Source of the DNA: Porticoccus sp965660005
Lineage (GTDB): Bacteria; Pseudomonadota; Gammaproteobacteria; Pseudomonadales; Porticoccaceae
DNA: 32,254 bases
Assembly: GCF_965660005.1 (NCBI RefSeq)
Contig: NZ_CBFHYF010000018.1
Coordinates: forward strand, 1-32,254
Direction of reading: 5' to 3'
In this document: piece after piece, positions 1-7,509 of the stretch
Numbering within the stretch: the first letter of the stretch is position 1
How the letters are laid out: each line of letters opens with the position of its first letter
The notes under the pieces: generated by a model
The model's input: only the letters and a program-made list of their open reading frames with translations
Told to the model about the DNA's origin: nothing
Databases searched by the model: none
Program-made: the position numbers and the translations under genes

Positions 1-1
1 C

Positions 2-151
2 GCCTGCACCGGCCTGTTTTTTCTGCCTGACATCTCCCGGAACCAATGGCTTCCCATCGCCGGGGCCATTGTTCTGGCAACCCTGCTAACACTGCTATTG
101 GCTGCCCTGTTGATGCAAAAACTGATGTCCGCTGAGGGCGAGCGTCCATGA
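2..151 (+). CDS. LrgA/CidA family membrane protein, 3' end only
   Basis: An open frame enters from the left edge and ends with TGA at 149-151, giving the last 49 residues of a hydrophobic protein. The segment from about residue 20 is a membrane helix rich in Leu and Ala, and the tail ends in MSAEGERP. The stop overlaps the lrgB start as ATGA, which implies translational coupling. LrgA/CidA proteins are small holin-like inner-membrane proteins almost always encoded directly before LrgB/CidB. Neighbour and hydrophobicity are the basis of the call; too little of the protein remains for independent family recognition. Confidence 0.7.
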   Translation, partial: ACTGLFFLPDISRNQWLPIAGAIVLATLLTLLLAALLMQKLMSAEGERP

Positions 152-855
152 CAGCGTGGCTGGCCACTACCCTGCTGTTGGTACTGACCTTTGCTGCTTT
201 CGCCGCCGCTCTCTGGCTGTATCGGCTCAATCGGGGTAGGCCCACCCTACAGGCGCTGATGCACCCGCTGGTCACAGGCCCGTTAATGGTGAGTGGCATC
301 CTGGTTGCCTCCCATATTGATTACGATCAATACCGGGAGGCCAATCAACTGTTCTTTTTTTTGCTGGGCACCACGACCGTTGCGTTGGCAATCCCGCTTC
401 ACCAGCAATTTCACTATATTAGACGACTGCTCAAACCATTGATAATGACCCTCAGTTTTGGTGCGAGCTTTGCGGTGCTAAGTGCGCTGATCATTGCCTG
501 GCTACTCGGCGGCACAATGGAAACTCTGATTTCATTGGCACCTAAGTCAGTCACCACACCTATCGCCCTTGGCCTGTCGGAAAAAATTGGCGGGATACCC
601 GCACTGACTGCCGGGGTGGTTGTCTTTACCGGTGTTGTGGGAGCGGTGATGGGCCCCATGCTATTTCGCTGGCTGGGTATCACGGATGACCGCATCATCG
701 GCTTTGTCACAGGCATTTGTGCCCACGGAGTTGGGACAACCCGGGCCTTTGAAATCAGTGCCCGTTGCGGCGCATTCGCCAGTCTGGGGCTTGGCATGAC
801 CGGGGCATTGACGGCGTTCACCCTGCCGTGGCTGATCCTTTTTTTCCTCAACTAA
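148..855 (+). CDS. lrgB: LrgB/CidB family membrane protein
   Basis: The 235-residue protein is nearly all membrane segments and matches the LrgB family in length (about 230). Recognisable stretches are HPLVTGPLMVSGILV near residues 39-53, the central APKSVTTPIALGLSEKIGG near 130-149, and the late ICAHGVGTTRAFEIS near 190-204. LrgA/LrgB pairs are linked to control of murein hydrolase export and, in other organisms, to transport of small carboxylates such as pyruvate or glycolate. Which applies here cannot be read from sequence. It overlaps the upstream lrgA-like frame by four bases (ATGA), so the two are one transcription unit. No clear terminator follows. Confidence 0.88.
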   Translation: MTAWLATTLLLVLTFAAFAAALWLYRLNRGRPTLQALMHPLVTGPLMVSGILVASHIDYDQYREANQLFFFLLGTTTVALAIPLHQQFHYIRRLLKPLIMTLSFGASFAVLSALIIAWLLGGTMETLISLAPKSVTTPIALGLSEKIGGIPALTAGVVVFTGVVGAVMGPMLFRWLGITDDRIIGFVTGICAHGVGTTRAFEISARCGAFASLGLGMTGALTAFTLPWLILFFLN

Positions 856-894
856 CCCCTACTGATATTGTGACGGAGCAAACCCAAGGGATGC

Positions 895-923
895 TTGCCA
901 CACACACGCTGATTCCCTATGCT
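895..923 (+). promoter_or_regulatory. Candidate sigma-70 promoter for rsd
   Basis: TTGCCA at 895-900 and TATGCT at 918-923 are separated by exactly 17 bases, placing a transcription start near 930, about 28 bases before the rsd ATG. This gives rsd its own promoter independent of lrgAB. It is a consensus match only. Confidence 0.5.
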
Positions 924-957
924 TGATGCATTCCAATAATCACAAGCAGCGTTGTTT

Positions 958-1437
958 ATGCTAGAGAATTGCAAGTCGGCCCAGGAACGCTGGGGGGGTG
1001 TCAGCCAGCTGATAGATCAGTGGCTACAGGAGCGGCAGGAGATGCTGGTTTGCTTCTGTGGCTTGGGAGAAATCCCTCATTTCAGCAGTGAGGACCCTTC
1101 ACAGGGCAAAAAAGTTAAAGGCTTTTTTGAAATTCTTGTGGACTATACTTCCGCTGGCCACTTTGAAATTTACGATCAATTGATTCGAGAAGGGGCCAGT
1201 TACCAGGACCAAGAAGCACTGGAAGCCGCCAACAACTTGCTGCAGACAATTGATGCGACAACAGAGCTGATCCTTGATTTCAATGACAAGTATCTGGAAA
1301 CAGATGATCTCAGCTCCCTGGCAGAGGATCTTTCCACATTGGGAGAAGCCATTGAATCAAGGCTCGAGGCCGAGGACTACATGATAGAAGTGCTGCACTC
1401 CGCACATCACCAAGGTCAACCCATCAAAAGCAACTAG
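958..1437 (+). CDS. rsd: Anti-sigma-70 factor Rsd/AlgQ
   Basis: The 159-residue protein begins MLENCKSAQERWGGVSQLID, almost the Pseudomonas AlgQ N-terminus, and has the family's normal length and all-helical, acidic character. Rsd/AlgQ binds region 4 of RpoD and shifts RNA polymerase toward alternative sigma factors in stationary phase; AlgQ also affects alginate and other envelope traits in Pseudomonas. The ATG at 958 is preferred over a TTG six bases upstream because homologues start MLE. There is no strong Shine-Dalgarno sequence. It has a candidate own promoter at 895-923 and is followed by a hairpin terminator at 1505-1528. Confidence 0.9.
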   Translation: MLENCKSAQERWGGVSQLIDQWLQERQEMLVCFCGLGEIPHFSSEDPSQGKKVKGFFEILVDYTSAGHFEIYDQLIREGASYQDQEALEAANNLLQTIDATTELILDFNDKYLETDDLSSLAEDLSTLGEAIESRLEAEDYMIEVLHSAHHQGQPIKSN

Positions 1438-1504
1438 CTAGGCAGGTCGGCATCAGAACGTTTTCGCGTGCCATCTCCTTGCCTGAACAGTTTGACCACC
1501 AATA

Positions 1505-1528
1505 AAAAAGGCCCGCAAGGGCCTTTTT
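1505..1528. terminator. Bidirectional rho-independent terminator between rsd and the FKBP gene
   Basis: A 10-bp perfect stem (1505-1514 with 1519-1528) closes on a GCAA loop. The stem base is A5/T5, so both strands end in a U run. It lies between the convergent genes rsd (+) and the FKBP lipoprotein (-) and can serve both. Confidence 0.88.
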
Positions 1529-1556
1529 AAAATTAACGGACCTGACAGGTCGCGCA

Positions 1557-2309
1557 TTACTCAAGACCCATTACCTTGACCAGCTCCACTTCAAAAATCA
1601 GTGTGGCGTTCGGTCCAATCAGTCCAGCTGTGCCATTCGGACCATAGGCCAGGTCAGATGGGATATAGAGCTCCCACTTGGAGCCTTCCTGCATTTTCTG
1701 TAACGCTTCAGTCCAGCCCGGAATTACCTGTCCGACGTTCAGCTCTATCGCACCACCGTGTTTTTCGGATGCATCGAACTCAGTACCGTCAACCAGCGTA
1801 CCCCGATACTCTACGGAAACCTTATCATTGGCATCCGGCATTGCCCCTGTTCCGGCAGTAATCACTTTGTATTGCAGACCACTTTCTGTGGTAATCACAC
1901 CATCTTTGCTGGCGTTGGCAGCAAGAAATGCTTTTCCTTCAGCGGCATTTTCCTCGCCTGCTTTGGTCATTTCCGTCTGCTGGCCAACATTTGCTGACTG
2001 CTGCTTGGCCTGCTGCTCTGCATGGAAAGTTTCGATAACCTTGGCCAGCTCTTCGTTATCAATACGCGGATCGCGGTTATCCAGTGCATCAGCCAGACCC
2101 GCAGCGAAGGTTTCACGATCCAGCTCAATACCACCCATCGCCAGTTGGCCACCCATGTCCACACCGATGACATAACTGTATTTCTGCAATTGCGTTTCCA
2201 GGACCGGTTCCTGATCTTGATCATTTGTCTGCACTGTCTGTGGTTTTTCACTGCAGGCCCCTAAGGCGAACATGGCCGTTGAAGCCAGCAATAAATATTT
2301 TATTTTCAT
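1557..2309 (-). CDS. FKBP-type peptidyl-prolyl isomerase, lipoprotein (FkpA/Mip type)
   Basis: The 250-residue protein starts with a lipoprotein signal, the lipobox LGAC placing the lipidated cysteine at residue 19. An N-terminal helical dimerisation domain (about 40-125, with YSYVIGVDMGGQLA) is followed by one C-terminal FKBP domain (about 140-248) showing VSVEYRGTLVDGTEFD, GQVIPGWTEALQ and the closing ATLIFEVELVKV. This is the Mip/FkpA layout: a V-shaped dimer acting as prolyl isomerase and chaperone in the periplasm or at a membrane surface. It is the last gene of a minus-strand run, 50 bases after the DUF2390 gene, and shares the terminator at 1505-1528. A weak AGGG lies before the ATG. 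Confidence 0.9.
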   Translation of the reverse strand: MKIKYLLLASTAMFALGACSEKPQTVQTNDQDQEPVLETQLQKYSYVIGVDMGGQLAMGGIELDRETFAAGLADALDNRDPRIDNEELAKVIETFHAEQQAKQQSANVGQQTEMTKAGEENAAEGKAFLAANASKDGVITTESGLQYKVITAGTGAMPDANDKVSVEYRGTLVDGTEFDASEKHGGAIELNVGQVIPGWTEALQKMQEGSKWELYIPSDLAYGPNGTAGLIGPNATLIFEVELVKVMGLE

Positions 2310-2359
2310 AATCAGTACCCTGTATGGAAAATCAATTTAGATGTTATCTTAACGTAAAT

Positions 2360-2878
2360 TCAGTTTTTGATCTTCGCCGGGGCAACCGGCCAAATCAACG
2401 GACTTCCGGAATTTACTGGTTTGCCACCTATACGGCTCAAGTAAAGATTCAGATTTTTCTGTTGCCGTTTGTCGTCCGGCCCTGCAGCAGCTGAACGGTT
2501 CACGAGCGTATCGTCCTTTTCCTGCCACCAGTCAAATAGCTTACTCTGGACAACCCACTCGGCCTTGAGTTCAAGTTGCTTCACCTCAAACAGCCTTTCC
2601 CGATCGGCACCAGACGCAGATTCGGATTGTAAAAAGCGCCGGATCTGGCGCAATGGTTTGACAACCTGTTCATTCCAGTCTCGAATTACCTTTTCCGCTT
2701 CATCCAGATCCTCGGCACTCAATACTTCCCCAATACTGCCGAGCCAGCAGCAGAGCAGAACCAGATTGACATTGGCGTCGGCATTATCCTGCAGCTCGAG
2801 GCACACGCTCGCGACTTCCGGGCGACTGTAGTGAACCAACGAATAGCCCCAAAAAGGGTTGTCCGACAACTGACCCAT
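2360..2878 (-). CDS. DUF2390 / TIGR02444 family protein
   Basis: The 172-residue soluble protein has the family hallmark near its start: FWGYSLVHYSRPEVASVCL, then the invariant-looking DANVNLVLLCCWLG near residues 34-48. The rest is helical and charged. TIGR02444 proteins are common in gammaproteobacteria and have no established function. The start lies seven bases after the elbB stop, so it is probably co-transcribed and perhaps translationally coupled with elbB. No signal peptide or membrane helix is seen. Confidence 0.8.
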   Translation of the reverse strand: MGQLSDNPFWGYSLVHYSRPEVASVCLELQDNADANVNLVLLCCWLGSIGEVLSAEDLDEAEKVIRDWNEQVVKPLRQIRRFLQSESASGADRERLFEVKQLELKAEWVVQSKLFDWWQEKDDTLVNRSAAAGPDDKRQQKNLNLYLSRIGGKPVNSGSPLIWPVAPAKIKN

Positions 2879-2885
2879 GGGTGTC

Positions 2886-3542
2886 TCAGGTCATACCCAA
2901 CACTGCGTCTACGAGTTTATTGATACCCGTGGCTGCTTCACTGATTCGGCCAGCCAGCATATACGCGGGGGTGGTAACCAACTTGTTCTTTTCGTCGATA
3001 CAGATATCACCGACACCACAGGTCCGATGCTCGGCACCGGTTGCTTCGATGGCTGCAACAATTTCAGGGTTATCACCAATAGTGCATTTTACCCCCGCAT
3101 CGAACAATACGCCGGACATAACCGGCGCGATACACATCAACCCAACCGGCTTTCCGCTGTTGTGCATGGCACCAATAAAGTCACGGAGTTCCTTCTGGAC
3201 ATTCAACTGGGCACCCGGGACAGCAAAGTTGGACAGGTTTTTGGCGGCACCAAAACCACCGGGCAAAATGACCGCATCAAAATCATCGGCATTTGCTTCT
3301 GCCAATTCCCTGATCTCACCTCGAGCAAGCCTCGCCGCTTCCACCAGCACATTACGGGTTTCACCCTCCGCGACTTCACCCGTCACGTGGTTGATCACAT
3401 GTAATTGCTCGATGTCCGGCGCAAAACACTGAACCTCGGCACCAGCCTGATCAAGCCTGAGCAGGGTAATCACACTTTCATAGATTTCTGAACCGTCATA
3501 AACACCACAGCCGGACAGGACTACTGCCACTCGCTTGCCCAT
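2886..3542 (-). CDS. elbB: Glyoxalase ElbB, DJ-1/PfpI superfamily
   Basis: The product aligns by eye with E. coli ElbB over its whole length (218 residues): VAVVLSGCGVYDGSEIYES at the start, CFAPD, INHVTGE, ETRNVLVEAARLARGEIREL, LPGGFGAAKNLSNFA, then GLMCIAPVM and KLVTTPAYML. The cysteine of GLMCIAPVM sits at the DJ-1 nucleophile elbow. ElbB was tied genetically to isoprenoid synthesis in E. coli, and the protein shows glyoxalase activity. The ATG at 3542 is chosen over 3566 because a strong GGAAGGAGG lies just upstream of it. It stands 108 bases after trmB and seven before the DUF2390 gene. Confidence 0.92.
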   Translation of the reverse strand: MGKRVAVVLSGCGVYDGSEIYESVITLLRLDQAGAEVQCFAPDIEQLHVINHVTGEVAEGETRNVLVEAARLARGEIRELAEANADDFDAVILPGGFGAAKNLSNFAVPGAQLNVQKELRDFIGAMHNSGKPVGLMCIAPVMSGVLFDAGVKCTIGDNPEIVAAIEATGAEHRTCGVGDICIDEKNKLVTTPAYMLAGRISEAATGINKLVDAVLGMT

Positions 3543-3650
3543 CACTAACCTCCTTCCGATTTCCACTGCTCAGATGTATGGATTCATCTCAGCACCAGCA
3601 CAATTATAGGCAGCCATCTTATGGATTCCCACCACATCACTCAGTGCCGG

Positions 3651-4343
3651 TCAGACAGCACGGTAAAGTAAATCCCACACACCGTGACCCAAACGTTCAC
3701 CACGCTGTTCAAACTTGGTGGTGGGGCGATAGTCCGGCCGGGGTGCATAATTCCCCGCGCCAGCCAAATTTTCAAAACCGTCGACTGCCTCCATTATCTC
3801 CAGCATATGTTCTGCATAGGGCTGCCAGTCCGTTGCAAAATGCAGTACTCCCCCCATATTGAGCTTGTCGCGTAGTTGCTCGACAAATGCCGTCTGAATC
3901 AAACGCCGTTTATTGTGCTTCTTCTTGTGCCAGGGGTCCGGGAAGTAAACCTGAATGCGATCGATACTGTGATCGGCGATACAATCGGCCAGAACATCAT
4001 TCGCATCGGCCAGATAAACCCGCAGGTTTGGCAAAGCCAATTTGCCGGCATTGTTAATCAGACGCCCCACCCCCGGTGGATGCACCTCAATACCAATAAA
4101 ATCCTTATCCGGCTCTGCCTGCAACATAGTGAGCAATGAATCACCCATCCCGAAACCAATTTCCAGCACCCGGGGTGCCTGACGACCAAATGCGGAGACC
4201 GCATCCAGTCGACCCTGATACAAACTCAAGCCATAAAAGGGCCAGTATTTTTCAAATGCAGTACGCTGTCCCTCTGTCATCCGGCCTGCACGAACGACAT
4301 AACTTCGGATGGATTTCTTTTTAAACTCTGGCCTGATTTCCAA
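3651..4343 (-). CDS. trmB: tRNA (guanine-N7-)-methyltransferase TrmB
   Basis: TrmB transfers a methyl group from SAM to G46 of tRNA. The 230-residue product has the N-terminal IRSYVVRAGRM, the SAM-binding EIGFGMG at 61-67, the signature FPDPWHKKKHNKRR near 134-147 and the C-terminal TKFEQRGERLGHGVWDLLY. The frame is open much further upstream but that part is the DUF423 gene in another frame. The most likely start is TTG at 4341-4343, two bases after the DUF423 stop and preceded by GGGGAAGG, which gives MEIRPEF. The two genes therefore form a tight pair. E. coli TrmB has 239 residues. Confidence 0.93.
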   Translation of the reverse strand: MEIRPEFKKKSIRSYVVRAGRMTEGQRTAFEKYWPFYGLSLYQGRLDAVSAFGRQAPRVLEIGFGMGDSLLTMLQAEPDKDFIGIEVHPPGVGRLINNAGKLALPNLRVYLADANDVLADCIADHSIDRIQVYFPDPWHKKKHNKRRLIQTAFVEQLRDKLNMGGVLHFATDWQPYAEHMLEIMEAVDGFENLAGAGNYAPRPDYRPTTKFEQRGERLGHGVWDLLYRAV

Positions 4344-4345
4344 CC

Positions 4346-4738
4346 CTACCTTCCCCCGCCTCTCACCATTGTAACGAGCCGAACCAGCGCAAAGGACAAC
4401 ACCACCCAGCTTGCCATGAACAACAATCCGCCAACCGGGGTAACCATGCCGAATGCCGTCAACCCGGTGATAACCAGTGCATAGAGGCTGCCCGAGAACA
4501 ACAGGGTTCCAATCACCATCAACCAACCCGCGACAGCCAGTAATCGCAAAGGCTGACCTATGGCAGCAACCACAAGAATCAACAGCGCGAGCGCATGAAA
4601 CATCTGATACAACACGGCTGTTTGCCAGACAGCCAGCATCTCGGGGCTGACCGAACCGCGCAACCCGTGGGCCCCGAAAGCGCCCAACGCTACCGCAAGG
4701 AATCCAGAAATTGCCGCACAGACTGCCAATAGTTTCAT
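4346..4738 (-). CDS. DUF423 family small membrane protein (YgdD-like)
   Basis: The 130-residue protein has about four membrane helices and the DUF423 N-terminal pattern AVALGAFGAHGLRG at residues 15-28, followed by the helix around LYQMFHALALLILV. The function of the family is not established. GGAG stands six to seven bases before the ATG. The gene lies immediately downstream of the rpoH terminator, so it is probably transcribed from its own weak promoter or by read-through from rpoH. trmB begins two bases after its stop. Confidence 0.87.
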   Translation of the reverse strand: MKLLAVCAAISGFLAVALGAFGAHGLRGSVSPEMLAVWQTAVLYQMFHALALLILVVAAIGQPLRLLAVAGWLMVIGTLLFSGSLYALVITGLTAFGMVTPVGGLLFMASWVVLSFALVRLVTMVRGGGR

Positions 4739-4767
4739 GCTTGCTCCAGGAACGCGTTTTTCAATAA

Positions 4768-4792
4768 AAAAGCCGCGTGAGTCGCGGCTTTT
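4768..4792 (-). terminator. Rho-independent terminator of rpoH
   Basis: A 10-bp stem (4768-4777 with 4783-4792) has a 5-base loop. On the minus strand it is followed by a run of six T overlapping the stem base. It lies 24 bases past the rpoH stop and before the DUF423 start. Confidence 0.85.
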
Positions 4793-4816
4793 CAGGTATC
4801 GACAACAATGACGACG

Positions 4817-5671
4817 TCAGGCCTCCATGATTGCCCGCACTTTTTTCATCGCATTTTGTTCCAACTGACGAACCCGTTCGGCGGAGATACCATACTTGTC
4901 AGCCAGATCGTGCAGTGTGGCTTTATCATCCATCAGCCACCGCCTGTTGATAATATCGCGACTGCGGTCATCGAGCTCTTCCAGCGCCGAAGCCATCCGC
5001 CCATAAACGTCTTCTTCACTATCAGATTGCTCCAGTTGCCAGGCGGGATCCGCACGCCGGTCTTCGAGATAGAGTGCCGGGGCCTGATAATTACTGTCCT
5101 CGTCGCTGTCTTCCGGCACATCAAAAGCCGTGTCACGAGCCGACAGGCGCTGCTCCATCTCCAGCACCTGCTTCACATCAACCCCCAGATCCTGGGCAAT
5201 GGCCTCGGCTTCATTGTTGGTCAGCCAGGCCAGACGCTGCTTGGCACTGCGAAGGTTAAAAAACAATTTGCGTTGTGCCTTGGTGGTAGCCACTTTCACA
5301 ATGCGCCAGTTGCGCAAGACATATTCGTGAATCTCGGCCTTGATCCAGTGCACAGCGAAAGAGACCAGACGCACACCTTTCTCGGGGTTGTAGCGTTTTA
5401 CCGCTTTCATCAGACCGACGTTGCCTTCCTGAACCAGATCTCCCAGGGGCAAACCGTAACCATTGTAGGAGCGCGCAATGTGCACGACAAAACGCAAATG
5501 CGAGAGCACCAGTCGACGGGCAGCGTCGAGGTCTTCACGATAATAGAGGTCTTCAGCGAGTGAGCGCTCCTGCTCCACAGACAGCACGGCAATGGAATTA
5601 ACTCCCTGCATATAAGCGGCGAGATTGGCACCCGGGGCCATCCACTCAAAAGTCTGTAACGCTTTCTTCAT
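4817..5671 (-). CDS. rpoH: Heat-shock sigma factor RpoH (sigma-32)
   Basis: At 284 residues the protein has the same length as E. coli RpoH. Visible regions are 2.1-2.4 (VLSHLRFVVHIARSYNGYGL through RLVSFAVHWIKAEIHEYVL), the RpoH box QRKLFFNLR at 133-141 that marks heat-shock sigma factors, and region 4.2 near the end (LHDLADKYGISAERVRQLEQ). It directs RNA polymerase to chaperone and protease promoters. An AGAGG sequence precedes the ATG. It follows ftsX with a 104-base gap, the conserved ftsY-ftsE-ftsX-rpoH order. That gap holds a candidate sigma-E-like promoter, and a terminator lies downstream. Confidence 0.97.
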   Translation of the reverse strand: MKKALQTFEWMAPGANLAAYMQGVNSIAVLSVEQERSLAEDLYYREDLDAARRLVLSHLRFVVHIARSYNGYGLPLGDLVQEGNVGLMKAVKRYNPEKGVRLVSFAVHWIKAEIHEYVLRNWRIVKVATTKAQRKLFFNLRSAKQRLAWLTNNEAEAIAQDLGVDVKQVLEMEQRLSARDTAFDVPEDSDEDSNYQAPALYLEDRRADPAWQLEQSDSEEDVYGRMASALEELDDRSRDIINRRWLMDDKATLHDLADKYGISAERVRQLEQNAMKKVRAIMEA

Positions 5672-5716
5672 ATCAACCTCTAAAAACCAAGGGGACAGTA
5701 GTTTAGCAACTTGCCG

Positions 5717-5744
5717 TTAGATTTCCATAGTATAAAAAAGTTGC
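5717..5744 (-). promoter_or_regulatory. Candidate sigma-E (RpoE)-type promoter for rpoH
   Basis: Read on the minus strand, GCAACTT (5738-5744) and TCTAA (5717-5721) are separated by 16 bases, close to the RpoE consensus GGAACTT-N16-TCTAA. E. coli rpoH has a sigma-E promoter (P3) with the same spacing. The site lies 46 bases upstream of the rpoH ATG. A TATACT stretch in the spacer lacks a good -35 for sigma-70. This is inference from motif and precedent. Confidence 0.45.
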
Positions 5745-5775
5745 ACAGTCCAGTTTGATTGACCTGACGCAAGTC

Positions 5776-6825
5776 TTAACCCGGCTCGATACTCGAAAGA
5801 TGTCTCGCCACCGCCAGCCAGGCCCCCACAAGGCCCAATAGAGCACCCGTTGCCATCAGATACAGCAGCCCGACCATACCGAGACCCTCCAGCTCAAAGA
5901 CACTCTGGTAGAGCGTAGCCAGCCTCGACACCAAACCGGAAAGGGAAAATAACGCCAGAGCGACCAGTATCCAGGCCAGCACGCCGCCAATGAGTCCATA
6001 CCATACACCGGTGTAGAGAAAGGGTCGACGCACATAGCTGTCAGTTCCACCCACCAGTTTGACCACGATAATTTCATCCCGACGATTTTCGATGGCCAGA
6101 CGAATCGTATTACCCACAATCAACAACACGCCCAGTGACAGCGCCAGAGCCAGGGCAAATGCCAGCCGCTCTCCGACGGACAGTATTGCCTGCAGGCGTT
6201 CCATCCACTTCATATCCAGCCGCACATCATCCACAACAGGCATGGCCATGAGTCTTGCCACGAGTGCCTCGCTGGCCACCAGGTCTCCCTGAAACCGGTT
6301 GTTTGGCTGCACCAGCAACACCGCGGGCAAAGGGTTCTCCTCCAGCATCTCCAGCACATCGCCAAAACCGGATAACTCGCGGAACTCCTCCAGGGTCTGC
6401 TGCCGAGAGATATAACTGACTGAGCGAATATCTGCATCCTCCGACAGGCTCTGCCGCAACTGCTCAATCGTTTCGTCTGAAGCAGATTTGTTCAGAAACA
6501 GGGTCAGCTGAGCCGTTGTTTCCACACGGCTGCCAAGCTGCTCCAGATTGACAATACCGAGATAGAGCGCAGCCGGTAAACCCAGTGCGATTGCCACAAC
6601 CAGAGACGTCATCAGGGTCTGAACCGGCTCCGTCAATAATTTCCTGCTGGTACTGGTAAGTAATTGTTGATGATGCTGCAAATAACTTTTCAGTCTGTCG
6701 GACCAGCGAACCTGTCCACCACTTGCGCCACGACGCTGCTCCCTTGCCGGCATTTTTTTGTCCACCCCGACATGGCGCTCTGGCGTAGAACTGCGATCCT
6801 GTTTATGCCACCGGTTAGCGGACAT
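5776..6825 (-). CDS. ftsX: Cell-division ABC transporter membrane subunit FtsX
   Basis: The 349-residue protein has a charged cytoplasmic N-terminus (about 60 residues), a first membrane helix (TSLVVAIALGLPAALYLGIV), a periplasmic domain of roughly 120 residues, then three more helices, as expected for FtsX. The motif ENRRDEIIVVKLVGGTDSYV follows helix 2. FtsX with FtsE anchors the divisome and activates amidase regulators such as EnvC. The ATG at 6825 is preferred because GAGAGG stands seven bases before it; an upstream in-frame start would overlap ftsE by 62 bases. With this start the overlap is 11 bases. Confidence 0.93.
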   Translation of the reverse strand: MSANRWHKQDRSSTPERHVGVDKKMPAREQRRGASGGQVRWSDRLKSYLQHHQQLLTSTSRKLLTEPVQTLMTSLVVAIALGLPAALYLGIVNLEQLGSRVETTAQLTLFLNKSASDETIEQLRQSLSEDADIRSVSYISRQQTLEEFRELSGFGDVLEMLEENPLPAVLLVQPNNRFQGDLVASEALVARLMAMPVVDDVRLDMKWMERLQAILSVGERLAFALALALSLGVLLIVGNTIRLAIENRRDEIIVVKLVGGTDSYVRRPFLYTGVWYGLIGGVLAWILVALALFSLSGLVSRLATLYQSVFELEGLGMVGLLYLMATGALLGLVGAWLAVARHLSSIEPG

Positions 6826-7492
6826 GCACAGGCCTCTCATCACTCGCCAACCTGCCCTGTTGCAGCTGCAGAACACGCAAATCCATCCGGGAAATCAGGT
6901 CGATATCATGAGTGGCAATCAGAACGGTGACTCCTACCTCGCCAAAGTCACGAAACAGATTCATGATTTCCGACGACAGTTCCGGATCGAGGTTTCCAGT
7001 GGGTTCATCCGCCAGCAGAATGCGGGGCTTGTGTACCACAGCCCGGGCAATACCCACACGCTGCTGCTCACCACCCGACAGTGTGATGGGATTTTGTTTT
7101 TCCTTGTCGAGCAGACCCACTTTATCCAGGGCTGCCCTGACCCGGCGACCTACCTCACGGGGCTGATAACCGGACACCAATAGCGGCAATGCCACGTTGT
7201 CAAACACCGTTCGATCAAACAACAGCTGATGATTCTGAAACACAACACCGACATTGCGCCGGTAGTAGGGTATCTGGCTGCGGTGTAGTCGGCCAAGATT
7301 TTTGCCATTGATCAGCAACTGCCCCTGGGTGGGGCGCTCCATCAGCATCACCAGTTTCAACACCGTACTTTTGCCGGCACCGGAATGCCCGGTAAGAAAA
7401 GCCATTTCGCCGGCATCGAGATTCAGTGTCAAGCCACTCAGAGCCTCCTGGCCCGTGGCATAACGTTTACTGACTTTATCAAAGCTGATCAT
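6815..7492 (-). CDS. ftsE: Cell-division ABC transporter ATPase FtsE
   Basis: The ATPase shows Walker A GHSGAGKST at 35-43, a Q-loop in GVVFQNHQLLFDRTV, the signature LSGGEQQRVGIARAVV, Walker B ILLADEPTG and the switch histidine in IATHD. The sequence FQNHQLLFDRTVFDNVALPL is typical of pseudomonad-like FtsE. The start is uncertain: ATG at 7492 gives MISFDKVSKRY, matching family N-termini (225 residues). A GTG at 7513 that overlaps the ftsY stop as GTGA would add seven residues. Either way the gene is coupled to ftsY upstream and overlaps ftsX downstream. Confidence 0.94.
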   Translation of the reverse strand: MISFDKVSKRYATGQEALSGLTLNLDAGEMAFLTGHSGAGKSTVLKLVMLMERPTQGQLLINGKNLGRLHRSQIPYYRRNVGVVFQNHQLLFDRTVFDNVALPLLVSGYQPREVGRRVRAALDKVGLLDKEKQNPITLSGGEQQRVGIARAVVHKPRILLADEPTGNLDPELSSEIMNLFRDFGEVGVTVLIATHDIDLISRMDLRVLQLQQGRLASDERPVHVR

Positions 7493-7509
7493 GGGGTTTG
7501 GCCTGCCAC

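Noticed and set aside
2877..3432. Two overlapping plus-strand frames opposite elbB
   Set aside because: Both are antisense to elbB, whose protein matches a known family over its whole length.
4808..5563. 251-codon plus-strand open frame opposite rpoH
   Set aside because: It is the antisense of a certain gene, has low-complexity His/Gln/Ile-rich composition, no ribosome site and no family resemblance. It arises from the codon bias of rpoH.
5731..5737. TATACT as a sigma-70 -10 for rpoH
   Set aside because: The hexamer is good, but no acceptable -35 lies 16-18 bases upstream. The same bases sit in the spacer of the better sigma-E-like match.
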